From H111-94 sp034436045 (GTDB lineage Bacteria; Chloroflexota; Ktedonobacteria; Ktedonobacterales; Ktedonobacteraceae), in assembly GCA_034436045.1 (NCBI GenBank), contig DAOTVZ010000123.1, positions 1 through 31,421 on the forward strand: DNA of 31,421 nucleotides, read 5' to 3'. The position numbers and the translations under genes are program-made. A model generated the notes under the pieces. The model made no database searches. It was not told the origin of the DNA and saw only the letters and a program-made list of their open reading frames with translations. Positions 24,901 to 31,421 of the stretch are shown in pieces (the stretch's first letter is position 1; each line of letters starts with the position of its first letter).

Positions 24901-24927
24901 GAGTATCAAAAGGGAGGATTACCCACT

Positions 24928-25149
24928 ATGCCAAAGAGAAGCTCATCCGCTCTGTCGGAGAACCAGGAGGAACTGTTTACTGTATCTGAGGTGGCAGAAC
25001 GCCTGCGCGTTGATGATACCACCGTGCGCCGCTGGATCAAGAATGGTGTCCTGGATGCCATCGTATTGCCCCATGCTGGCGACAGGCAAGCCTATCGCAT
25101 TCGCCGCTCGACGCTTGATCGGCTGCTCCAGCCAGCCAGCGCCAACTAG
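24928..25149 (+). CDS. Small excisionase/MerR-like helix-turn-helix DNA-binding protein
   Basis: A 73-residue protein. ATG 24928 is chosen because AGGGAGG (24911-24917) lies ten bases upstream; the frame is open further upstream but without a good site. After about 15 polar residues comes a winged-HTH of the DNA-binding-domain excisionase type (HTH_17): LFTVSEVAERLRVDDTTVRRWIKNGVL, then a wing with GDRQAYRIRRSTLDRLL. Such proteins act as excisionases, phage regulators or stand-alone transcription factors. No integrase is visible here, so a regulator is likelier. A strong promoter and a perfect dyad in the leader suggest autoregulation. An inverted-repeat-bounded tandem array starts 100 bases downstream. 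Confidence 0.85.
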   Translation: MPKRSSSALSENQEELFTVSEVAERLRVDDTTVRRWIKNGVLDAIVLPHAGDRQAYRIRRSTLDRLLQPASAN

Positions 25150-25225
25150 TTGTCCATGCGCAAGGTGGTGGGGATACGTGGCCAGGGAGTCTTTACATCA
25201 TAAAATCCTCAATCCCGTAAAAACG

Positions 25226-26147
25226 CGATAATAAATTTTCACCATCGAGTAGGGGCGTGATTCATCACGCCCTGGTGGGGAATTGGCGAAGTAAATCGTG
25301 ATTTTGACGCCCTGGTGGGGAATTGGTGGATAAATTGTGATTTTGACGCCCTGGTGGGGAATTGGCGAAGTAAATTGTGATTTTGACGCCCTGGGAGGGA
25401 ATTGGTGGGCAGGCAGGGCGTGATTTTGACGCCCTGTGGGGAATTGGCGAAGTAAATTGTGATTTTGACGCCCTGGTGGGGAATTGGCGAAGTAAATTGT
25501 GATTTTGACGCCCTGTGGGGAATTGGTGGATAAATTGTGATTGATCACGCCCTGGTGGGGAATTGGCGAAGTAAATCGTGATTTTGACGCCCTGGTGGGG
25601 AATTGGCGAAGTAAATCGTGATTTTGACGCCCTGTGGGGAATTGGTGGATAAATTGTGATTGATCACGCCCTGTGGGGAATTGGCGAAGTAAATTGTGAT
25701 TTTGACGCCCTGGTGGGGAATTGGCGAAGTAAATTGTGATTTTGACGCCCTGGGAGGGAATTGGTGTGCAGGCAGGGCGTGATTTTGACGCCCTGGTGGG
25801 GAATTGGCGAAGTAAATCGTGATTTTGACGCCCTGTGGGGGAATTGGTGGATAAATTGTGATTGATCACGCCCTGGTGGGGAATTGGCGAAGTAAATCGT
25901 GATTTTGACGCCCTGTGGGGAATTGGCGAAGTAAATCGTGATTTTGACGCCCTGGGGGGGAATTGGTGGATAAATTGTGATTTTGACGCCTGGGAGAGAA
26001 TTGGCGAAGTAAATCGTGATTTTGACGCCCTGGGAGAGAATTGGTGGATAAATCGTGATTCATCACGCCCTGGGAGGGAATTGGTGGGCAGGCAGGGCGT
26101 GATGAATCACGCCCCTACGGGTTTCGTTTGAAAAATTTATTATTACG
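25226..26147. repeat. Inverted-repeat-bounded element containing the tandem array
   Basis: The array's ends match the 129-bp element at 22926-23054: GTAGGGGCGTGATTCATCAC at 25249-25268 and GTGATGAATCACGCCCCTAC at 26099-26118. The similarity of the two flanks goes further out: CGATAATAAATTTTC (25226-25240) is mirrored by the reverse complement of GAAAAATTTATTATTACG (26130-26147). The whole may be one mobile or formerly mobile unit, or a fold-back structure. No transposase is encoded. Confidence 0.55.
25272..26118. repeat. Minisatellite of 21 units of about 40 bp
   Basis: Units run from CTGG or CTGTGG to GACGCC. The common core is GGGGAATTGG, a variable middle, then GTGATTTTGACGCC. Three middle types occur: A (CGAAGTAAAT, 12 units), B (TGGATAAAT, 6 units) and C (TGGGCAGGCAGGGC, 3 units). 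The order is ABACAABAABAACABAABABC. Four B units end in a palindromic GATCACGCC or CATCACGCC in place of GACGCC. Unit length is 38 to 43 bases. There is no unique spacer, so this is not a CRISPR array. Because 40 is not a multiple of three, it does not encode a protein repeat. Confidence 0.9.
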
Positions 26148-26337
26148 TGTTAATCTCTATCTATCCTTGCCTGCGAAAGCGCACTGGGGACTTACACATT
26201 TTTTCCTACTCAGCAAGGAAGGGAGGCGCAAAGTCGGCTAACTATGCTATAATTGCCACAAATCAGGTGTTCTAACCCGGTATCGGCCGGGAGAACTGCA
26301 TACGCCCGGCAAGCGAGAGAGGTGAAAGAGTTAGCCC
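26119..26337. other. Region between array and HAS-barrel gene
   Basis: Contains the outer inverted flank of the array, an inverted repeat TCCTTGC/GCAAGGA (26164-26170, 26213-26219) of unclear meaning, and the promoter for the next operon. No gene is evident. Confidence 0.4.
26245..26253 (+). promoter_or_regulatory. Extended -10 promoter for the HAS-barrel/HerA operon
   Basis: TGCTATAAT is a perfect extended -10 (TGn plus TATAAT). The -35 region is poor, as expected for this class. The ATG of the HAS-barrel gene lies 85 bases further on. Confidence 0.6.
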
Positions 26338-27036
26338 ATGGTTATTGGGAAAATCGTAAAATCAGATTCACATATCAGCTATGTGTGCCGCATTTTTGGC
26401 CCACACGAGGTTGGGGACGAACCAACACCGGCAGATTATGCCTTTGGACGCTTCGTGCGCATCGCGGTGCGCGCAGGCCAGAACGACGTGGCCACGCTCT
26501 CGCCGCTCAATCGTTTGTCAGGCATCAGCCAGGAGCCGGTGACTTACGCTGTGGGCGTGATTTATGACACTATTTTGCAGAACCCAGACTACGGTATGCT
26601 GGGGCCACGCCTCTCTAATGAGACACAGGTCGAACTCTTCTCACCCGATTATTTAGCCGAGAAGGCCGTGCTGATCTACATTATGATCCTGGGCATGATG
26701 GAGCAGCGTATCGTCCCTGGCAGCAACGTCGAATTCCTCTCGGTCATGCATGGCGTACCGTCGCTCGCGCTGGAACTGGATAGCGAAATCGAAACCATGA
26801 TCGATGATGAGGTGCGCGCCTTCCACTACTTCAGCGACGCTAATCAGCCGGAGCGCGGCTCCTATCTGCACATGGGCTATCTGCCTCACATTATCGCTCA
26901 GCGCAACAGCCTTTTACCAATGGTGACGCTGCGTATTATTGATCAGTTAGAACAACTCTTTCCACAAAATCACGCCCTGCTCTCCATCGTGAAACGCAAC
27001 TTCGCATGGCGTCTCAAGGTTGAGACTGCCGGTTAA
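26338..27036 (+). CDS. Stand-alone HAS-barrel-like protein next to HerA
   Basis: A 232-residue protein. The ATG at 26338 has AGGTGA twelve and GAAAGAG seven bases upstream. The N-terminal 100 residues look like the HAS-barrel found at the N-terminus of HerA-type ATPases: IGKIVKSDSHISYVCRIFGP, DYAFGRFVRI, and YAVGVIYDTILQ. The C-terminal part is helical (LAEKAVLIYIMILGMMEQR, LRIIDQLEQLFPQNHALLSIVKRN) and unfamiliar. No ATPase motif is present, and I see no NurA-type nuclease signature. It precedes the HerA gene by 159 bases on the same strand. A role as an accessory ring or adaptor of the HerA motor is inferred. Confidence 0.7.
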   Translation: MVIGKIVKSDSHISYVCRIFGPHEVGDEPTPADYAFGRFVRIAVRAGQNDVATLSPLNRLSGISQEPVTYAVGVIYDTILQNPDYGMLGPRLSNETQVELFSPDYLAEKAVLIYIMILGMMEQRIVPGSNVEFLSVMHGVPSLALELDSEIETMIDDEVRAFHYFSDANQPERGSYLHMGYLPHIIAQRNSLLPMVTLRIIDQLEQLFPQNHALLSIVKRNFAWRLKVETAG

Positions 27037-27195
27037 CTATGTGTAGCGGGCAGGACGACCACAAGAGTTGCTCCTACTCTATACGAGCCATTGCGCACGA
27101 CGGGTATGGGGGTGACTCTTGCGGTCTCCCTGTCCTGATAGGCTTACTATGGTGATATCCCTGATGGGTATCATGGGCAAAAGGATGAGATAGCT

Positions 27196-28917
27196 ATGCT
27201 CACAGAGAACTATGCCGCGCCATTGCAACGCAAAGCCGTTGGCATCACCAAAGGGCCGGGCGAGACGACGCATGAATATACTTTTGTTACACGTGATGAA
27301 GAGCAACAACTGAAGAACGGCGAATATGTTTATTATGAGCTGAACAGTGCCGAGTTGGCCGAGCAGAACAGCCATAGCACAACCCGCCGCGTACTCGGTC
27401 GCATTCTCAAGCGCGTGCCGCTCAAGCTGTATCCCGATACCTTCCTGGCCGAGCCGGAGATCGTGCCCTCGCAGGTGGCGTCGCTGGTCGGCTATGATGA
27501 CCGCGCCAACGACCTCTTCGAAATCCATGTCGCCATCATGGGTTATTACGATGCTCCCACCGGCTCGTTCATCAACCCCTGGATTCCGCCGCAGTCCGGC
27601 AAACAGATCTATCTCGCCGACGACCAGATGCTCTCTGAAATTTTGAGCCGCAAGCGCGACAGGCAGCCCGGCTCGGCCACTATCGGCTCCCTGCTCACAC
27701 GCGCTCCCGGCGCGGTGCCCATTGTCCTCTCCGTCAAGGATGTGGTCAGCACGCACATGGCGATAATCGCCAGCACGGGCGCAGGCAAAAGCTATCTCGC
27801 CAGTGTCTTGATCGAGGAACTGATGCAGCCGCACAACAAGGCCTGTGTGCTGGTCGTTGACCCACACGGCGAATATGGCACCTTGGAGCAGATTGCCAAT
27901 TTCCCTCAGTTTGCCAGTGAGAGCACCGGACGCGGCAGCGGCTACCGGGCGCAGGTGCGTATCTACAAGCCGGAGCAGGTCAAGGTGCGTATCTCGACGC
28001 TGAACATGGGTGATATGCGCCAGTTGCTCACTGAGATGACCGAAAAGCAGCAATATTTGCTGAGCCGAGCACTGAGAAAAGTCAATGAGAGCGCGCACGG
28101 CTCTATCTGGGGCGTGGCGGCCCTGAAAAAGGCTATCCGTGAGGTTGCCAGACAGAAGAGTGAGGACGAAGAGGGTGGCGATGATTCGACGACGGTGCGC
28201 GCTCTGGAGTGGCGCATCGAGCAGCGTTTCGAGCATAGCTTCACCTTTGATGACACCCAACACCTGGACCTGCCCGAAATCTTCAAACCCGGTCAGTGTA
28301 CCGTGCTGCAACTGAACGAGATTGACGAGCGCGATCAGCAGGTCATCGTCGCTACGCTGCTGCGCCGCCTGTATAAGGCGCGCATGGACACGGAGCGCGG
28401 CAAGGTGCATGCCGGTGAGTTCTATTTGCCCTATCCCGTCTTCGTGCTGCTGGAAGAGGCCCACCACTTTGCCCCTGGCGGAGCGGAGGTGGTCTCAACG
28501 GCTATTCTGAAGCAGGTGCTGGCGGAGGGCCGCAAGTTCGGTATCGGTGTCGGCCTTATCAGCCAGCGCCCCGGCAAGCTGGATGCTGATGTGCTGAGCC
28601 AGTGTCAGACACAGTGCATTATGCGTATCGTCAATGAGATCGACCAGAAGAGTGTGGCGGCAGCTATCGAGGGCGTCGGACGCGACCTGCTGGACAACCT
28701 GCCCGCACTCTCCAAAGGTCAGGTCATCGTGGCGGGCGCGGCTGTCAACACACCCGTGATCTGTCGCGTGCGCCCGCGTATCACACAACATGGCGGCGAG
28801 AGCAAGGACGCCCCGGCTATGTGGCAACAGTACTTCAGCCAGGAGGAGCAGGAGAGCCGCAAACGCAGCGAGGCTCCGCTCAGCAACAACAATCGCGGCT
28901 TCAACCTGCTGAAATAA
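27196..28917 (+). CDS. herA: HerA-type hexameric DNA translocase ATPase
   Basis: A 573-residue ATPase of the HerA/FtsK superfamily. The N-terminal 170 residues form a HAS-barrel (NGEYVYYEL, RRVLGRILKRVPL, VGYDDRANDLFEIHVAIMGY). Walker A is ASTGAGKS (192-199); VDPHGEYG (221-228) follows as in HerA; Walker B is VFVLLEEAHHFAPGG (415-429). The C-terminal EGRKFGIGVGLISQRPGKLD (444-463) is the highly conserved HerA sensor/arginine region. HerA normally forms a hexameric motor with the NurA nuclease for DNA end resection, and HerA homologues also appear in antiphage systems with other partners. No NurA is in view; the neighbours are a HAS-barrel protein and a small membrane protein. AAAAGGA lies ten bases before the ATG. 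Confidence 0.9.
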   Translation: MLTENYAAPLQRKAVGITKGPGETTHEYTFVTRDEEQQLKNGEYVYYELNSAELAEQNSHSTTRRVLGRILKRVPLKLYPDTFLAEPEIVPSQVASLVGYDDRANDLFEIHVAIMGYYDAPTGSFINPWIPPQSGKQIYLADDQMLSEILSRKRDRQPGSATIGSLLTRAPGAVPIVLSVKDVVSTHMAIIASTGAGKSYLASVLIEELMQPHNKACVLVVDPHGEYGTLEQIANFPQFASESTGRGSGYRAQVRIYKPEQVKVRISTLNMGDMRQLLTEMTEKQQYLLSRALRKVNESAHGSIWGVAALKKAIREVARQKSEDEEGGDDSTTVRALEWRIEQRFEHSFTFDDTQHLDLPEIFKPGQCTVLQLNEIDERDQQVIVATLLRRLYKARMDTERGKVHAGEFYLPYPVFVLLEEAHHFAPGGAEVVSTAILKQVLAEGRKFGIGVGLISQRPGKLDADVLSQCQTQCIMRIVNEIDQKSVAAAIEGVGRDLLDNLPALSKGQVIVAGAAVNTPVICRVRPRITQHGGESKDAPAMWQQYFSQEEQESRKRSEAPLSNNNRGFNLLK

Positions 28918-28930
28918 GGATTGGTGTAGC

Positions 28931-29296
28931 ATGACCCATCGCGTCTCACTCTTCACGCTGGTGATTCTTGCGCTGCTGGCGTGGGGAGGGTTATTGCTCT
29001 ATACGCGCTTCGTTGCGCCCGGCTCATTCTTCGCGTTCGCAGTCTTTTTTGCGCTGCTTATCGTGGCCTTGACCTGCACGCTGACGCCCGTGACCTATGC
29101 TATCGGGTCGCGGCTGATCAACGTCTATCACTATCGGGCCACCATCAAATACGCCTTGCGTCAGGCGCTGCTGCTCTCACTGGCCATCGAACTTAATCTG
29201 CTGCTACGCGCCCTGCATAGCTGGAACATCATAGTTGGTATCGTGCTATTTATTGCAGCTATTATTGTAGAAATTCTGTTATTGGCGCGTAAATAA
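28931..29296 (+). CDS. Small membrane protein with about four spans
   Basis: A 121-residue protein almost wholly hydrophobic, with membrane segments near LFTLVILALLAWGGLLLY, FFAFAVFFALLIVALTC, LRQALLLSLAIELNLLL and IIVGIVLFIAAIIVEILLLA. A basic stretch (SRLINVYHYRATIKYALRQ) lies in the middle loop. I recognise no family. It starts 13 bases after the HerA stop, and its stop overlaps the ATG of the GT9 gene by one base, so all three are likely co-transcribed and the last two translationally coupled. An association with the glycosyltransferase is more natural than with HerA, but this is inference. Confidence 0.75.
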   Translation: MTHRVSLFTLVILALLAWGGLLLYTRFVAPGSFFAFAVFFALLIVALTCTLTPVTYAIGSRLINVYHYRATIKYALRQALLLSLAIELNLLLRALHSWNIIVGIVLFIAAIIVEILLLARK

Positions 29297-30306
29297 TGCG
29301 AAAACGACATATCACTATCATTCGTCCCGGTGCGCTCGGTGATAGCCTGCTGACCTTCCCGATCATGCGAGCCTTGAAGAACGCACAACCCTCACACATC
29401 ACCTTTGTGAGCAATGCCGCCGTGCTGCCGCTCGCGCAGGCATGGGGCGTGGCTGATGTCGTCTACGACTATAGCGACCCGTGTTGGAGCGAACTTTTCG
29501 CCGATCAAGGTATCCAATCGCCCGTTTTGCAAACCCTGTTTGCCAACTGTGACCTTATCATTTGCTGGTTGCGTGATCCCGATGGCGTCGTGCAGCACAA
29601 TCTGAATGCAATAGCGATTGGGCAGATTATCGTGGCTCCCGGACGCCCGGCAGAGGGACAGCGCATCCATATCGTAGACTATCTGGCGCAAACAATAGCG
29701 TTGGATAATGCAGTGGAAAAGGAAATAATGGACAGCGTGACTGAGAGAGACACAACTACTATATACGGGCTTCTTATGCACGGCGGGTATGATGGGGGCG
29801 ATCCTCTCACTCGCCCTGCCCTGTTTGTCTGTCCTGGTGGTCGTGCTGCTCCGCTGGCTATTCATCCCGGTAGCGGCGGGGCGCGCAAATGCTGGCCCGT
29901 CTCATCGTTTGCCGAACTCATCCAGCGCCTCTGGCAACAGGCTATTCCCGTGCTATTGCTGGGTGGGCCAGCCGATCATGAACGTATAGCCACCTTACAG
30001 CAAATGCTGTTGGCCCCAGAGGTAGATATGCTAACAATGCTGGTTGATGCGCCGTTACTAGAGGTTGCAACGGCTTTGCAGGGGTGTAGAGGATACATAG
30101 GCAACGACTCCGGCATTACACATCTTGCCGCTATGACAGGCATTCCTGTGGTTGCGCTCTTCGGGCCAAGCGACCCTGTTGTCTGGCGACCGGTTGGCCC
30201 GCACGTGACTATACTCTATGAAACCGTGCTGAACAATCTGCCTGTGGAGCGGGTGTGGCAGGCTACTCAGGCTACAGGAGATTCACGCGAGATGCCCCTA
30301 CAATGA
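29296..30306 (+). CDS. Family 9 glycosyltransferase (heptosyltransferase-like)
   Basis: A 336-residue GT-B enzyme. The N-domain opens with ITIIRPGALGDSLLTFPIMRAL, the GT9 hallmark (RxGALGD). The C-domain contains IHPGSGGARKCWPVSSFAELIQRL, LLGGPADHE, YIGNDSGITHLAAMTGIPVVALFGPSDPVVWRP, all typical of the ADP-heptose binding family. In diderms these enzymes add heptose to lipopolysaccharide core; in a monoderm lineage the acceptor must be different, for example a surface glycan. The segment around 150-190 is longer and less conserved than usual. The ATG overlaps the stop of the small membrane protein. The last codons and the TGA lie within a 16-bp stem. Confidence 0.87.
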   Translation: MRKRHITIIRPGALGDSLLTFPIMRALKNAQPSHITFVSNAAVLPLAQAWGVADVVYDYSDPCWSELFADQGIQSPVLQTLFANCDLIICWLRDPDGVVQHNLNAIAIGQIIVAPGRPAEGQRIHIVDYLAQTIALDNAVEKEIMDSVTERDTTTIYGLLMHGGYDGGDPLTRPALFVCPGGRAAPLAIHPGSGGARKCWPVSSFAELIQRLWQQAIPVLLLGGPADHERIATLQQMLLAPEVDMLTMLVDAPLLEVATALQGCRGYIGNDSGITHLAAMTGIPVVALFGPSDPVVWRPVGPHVTILYETVLNNLPVERVWQATQATGDSREMPLQ

Positions 30307-30345
30307 AAAACGTGCAAAACAGCTAGCTATCATTGTAGGGGCGTC
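30291..30345 (+). terminator. 16-bp stem-loop over the GT9 stop codon
   Basis: GATGCCCCTACAATGA (30291-30306) pairs with TCATTGTAGGGGCGTC (30330-30345) with a single G-U and a 23-base loop. The stop TGA is the end of the left arm. Both arms contain the GTAGGGGCG end sequence of the dispersed repeat family. It lies between the convergent GT9 and enolase genes and may terminate both. Confidence 0.6.
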
Positions 30346-30386
30346 CTATTTATTTACCTCGTCTTATTTGTATGAGCTTACACCGC

Positions 30387-31421
30387 TTATGCCCGTGCGT
30401 AGAGTGCGGGGACATTGTAGAAAGCGCTAAAACCGGCGTAACGCGCCGTTTCGGTACCCAGTTCATCCTCAATGACCAGCAGGCGGTTGTATTTGGCGAC
30501 GCGCTCGCTACGCGCTGGCGCGCCGGTCTTGATCTGTCCCGCGTTGGTGGCAACGACAAGGTCGGCAATCGTGGTGTCCTCGGTTTCGCCGGAGCGATGC
30601 GAGATCACGGCGGTGAAGGCGGCGCGTTTCGCCATCTCGATGGCATCCATCGTCTCCGTCAGCGTGCCGATCTGATTGAGCTTGATGAGGATGGAGTTAG
30701 CCGAGCGCTCCTCGATGCCGCGCCGCAGACGCTTCGTGTTAGTGACGAAGAGATCATCGCCGATCAGTTGAACGCGGTTGCCCAGTCGTTCGCGCAGGAT
30801 GGCCCAGCCTTCCCAGTCATCCTCTGCCAGACCGTCTTCGAGCGAGATAATGGGATATTCGCCGATCCACTGCTCGTAGAGGTCTACCATCTCGTGCGCG
30901 GTCAGCGTGCGACCCTCGCGCGCCAGCACATATTTGCCATTCTCATAGAACTCGCTTGAGGCGGGGTCGAGGCCCAGGCAGATGTCGCGGCCAGCTTTGT
31001 AGCCCGCCATGTCAATGGCGGCTAGAATAACCTCTAACGCCTCGCGGTTGGAACTGAGCGAGGGGGCAAAACCGCCTTCGTCGCCGACGTTGGTGTTCAG
31101 CTTCTTCTGGTGCAGCACCTTCTTGAGCGATTGATAGACCTCGGAACCCATACGCAGGGCCTCGCGGAAGGTCGCCGCACCCACCGGTAGAATCATGTAC
31201 TCCTGCATATCGGTCGAGTTATCGGCGTGTTTGCCACCGTTCAAAATATTCATCATCGGCACGGGCAGGATGCGCGCGGCTACCCCGCCGATATAGCGGT
31301 AGAGTGGCTGACCCTGCGCATTCGCCGCCGCTTTGGCCACGGCCAGCGAGGCCCCCAGAATGGCATTTGCGCCGAGCTTACTTTTATTGGGCGTGCCGTC
31401 GAGCGCAATCATCACGTCGTC
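30387..31421 (-). CDS. eno: Enolase, partial (N-terminus beyond the window)
   Basis: 344 residues of the glycolytic enzyme that converts 2-phosphoglycerate to phosphoenolpyruvate. The frame is open to the window edge; compared with the usual length of about 425-430, some 85 N-terminal residues are missing. Clear motifs: ALDGTPNKSKLGANAILG at the left of the fragment, NILNGGKHADNSTDMQEYM, NVGDEGGFAPS with the catalytic Glu, SLEDGLAEDDWEGW and GDDLFVTN for magnesium binding, ILIKLNQIGT with the catalytic Lys, and the signature SHRSGETEDTTIADL followed by GQIKTGAPARSERVAKYN. It is convergent with the GT9 gene across an 80-base gap that holds the stem-loop. Nothing unusual is seen. Confidence 0.96.
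   Translation of the reverse strand, partial: DDVMIALDGTPNKSKLGANAILGASLAVAKAAANAQGQPLYRYIGGVAARILPVPMMNILNGGKHADNSTDMQEYMILPVGAATFREALRMGSEVYQSLKKVLHQKKLNTNVGDEGGFAPSLSSNREALEVILAAIDMAGYKAGRDICLGLDPASSEFYENGKYVLAREGRTLTAHEMVDLYEQWIGEYPIISLEDGLAEDDWEGWAILRERLGNRVQLIGDDLFVTNTKRLRRGIEERSANSILIKLNQIGTLTETMDAIEMAKRAAFTAVISHRSGETEDTTIADLVVATNAGQIKTGAPARSERVAKYNRLLVIEDELGTETARYAGFSAFYNVPALYARA

Larger units (their letters stand above)
24514..24927. other. Divergent spacer between amidase and HTH gene
   Basis: A 414-base region without a convincing gene. Besides the promoter and dyad listed separately, it holds a hairpin CCTCAT (24675-24680) / ATGAGG (24694-24699) followed by TTTTT (24705-24709), which looks like a weak terminator just upstream of the HTH promoter and could insulate it. 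No amidase promoter is clear. Confidence 0.45.

Noticed and set aside
24757..24927. Riboswitch or T-box in the long leader of the HTH gene
   Set aside because: Only the 8-bp dyad and a short GCAAA/TTTGC pairing are seen; no conserved riboswitch core was recognised.
25198..25869. 223-codon minus-strand frame with repeating QNHDLLRQFPTGR-like peptide (and smaller ones at 25862-26131 and 25866-26066)
   Set aside because: It arises from the 40-bp minisatellite, which lacks stops in several frames. The unit is not a multiple of three and there is no ribosome site.
25272..26118. CRISPR array
   Set aside because: Units are nearly identical along their whole length with no unique spacers, the unit is about 40 bases in all, and no cas genes are near.
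27079..28467. 462-codon minus-strand frame opposite herA
   Set aside because: A shadow of GC-rich coding sequence. The plus-strand product has full HerA motifs; the antisense product resembles no family.

Overview
The window most resembles a member of the Chloroflexota, probably class Ktedonobacteria (inference). The basis is large secreted and membrane proteins with long polar N-terminal tails, monoderm-type envelope genes, a HerA-type ATPase beside a stand-alone HAS-barrel protein, and non-coding inverted repeats built on GTAGGGGCGTGAT. No rRNA or tRNA gene was seen. There are two compositional halves: bases 1 to about 18,800 are clearly AT-richer, and from about 19,100 on the coding DNA is clearly GC-richer.

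Left part (1-3,861): a doubtful ORF at the edge, a Tat-type secreted SnoaL/NTF2-like protein, and two minus-strand surface proteins (one membrane-anchored with an OB-like outer domain, one secreted with an internal duplication). A 483-bp AT-rich divergent spacer follows.

Centre (3,862-18,775): ten plus-strand genes with short gaps that look like one surface-polysaccharide or glycolipid locus. In order: polyprenyl-phosphate glycosyltransferase (GT2), SAM methyltransferase, UDP-sugar epimerase, flippase-like membrane protein, HlyD-type adaptor, membrane TPR protein, a very large GT39-type glycosyltransferase fused to outward-facing beta-sandwich domains, a lipoprotein with a probable alpha/alpha-barrel sugar-active fold, a GT4 glycosyltransferase, and a secreted PQQ-type beta-propeller. 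A plausible division of labour is cytosolic sugar supply and modification, loading onto a lipid carrier, flipping, outer-face transfer by the GT39 enzyme, and trimming or scaffolding by the secreted proteins. A stem plus T-run terminator at 18,885-18,937 closes the locus.

Right part (19,112-31,421): housekeeping genes with GC-rich coding sequence: MurJ lipid II flippase; a convergent minus-strand pair (CCA-adding enzyme, then a tail-anchored protein); an amidase; and a small excisionase-like HTH gene with a textbook promoter and a perfect dyad in its leader. Next is an 870-bp array of 21 units of about 40 bp bounded by inverted repeats, then HAS-barrel protein, HerA ATPase, small membrane protein and GT9 glycosyltransferase on the plus strand, and the 3' part of enolase on the minus strand, cut by the window edge.

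The most notable items are the beta-sandwich/GT39 fusion, the ten-gene glycan locus, the inverted-repeat-bounded minisatellite with its dispersed relatives (one forming a hairpin over the GT9 stop codon), and the HAS-barrel/HerA pair without a visible NurA.
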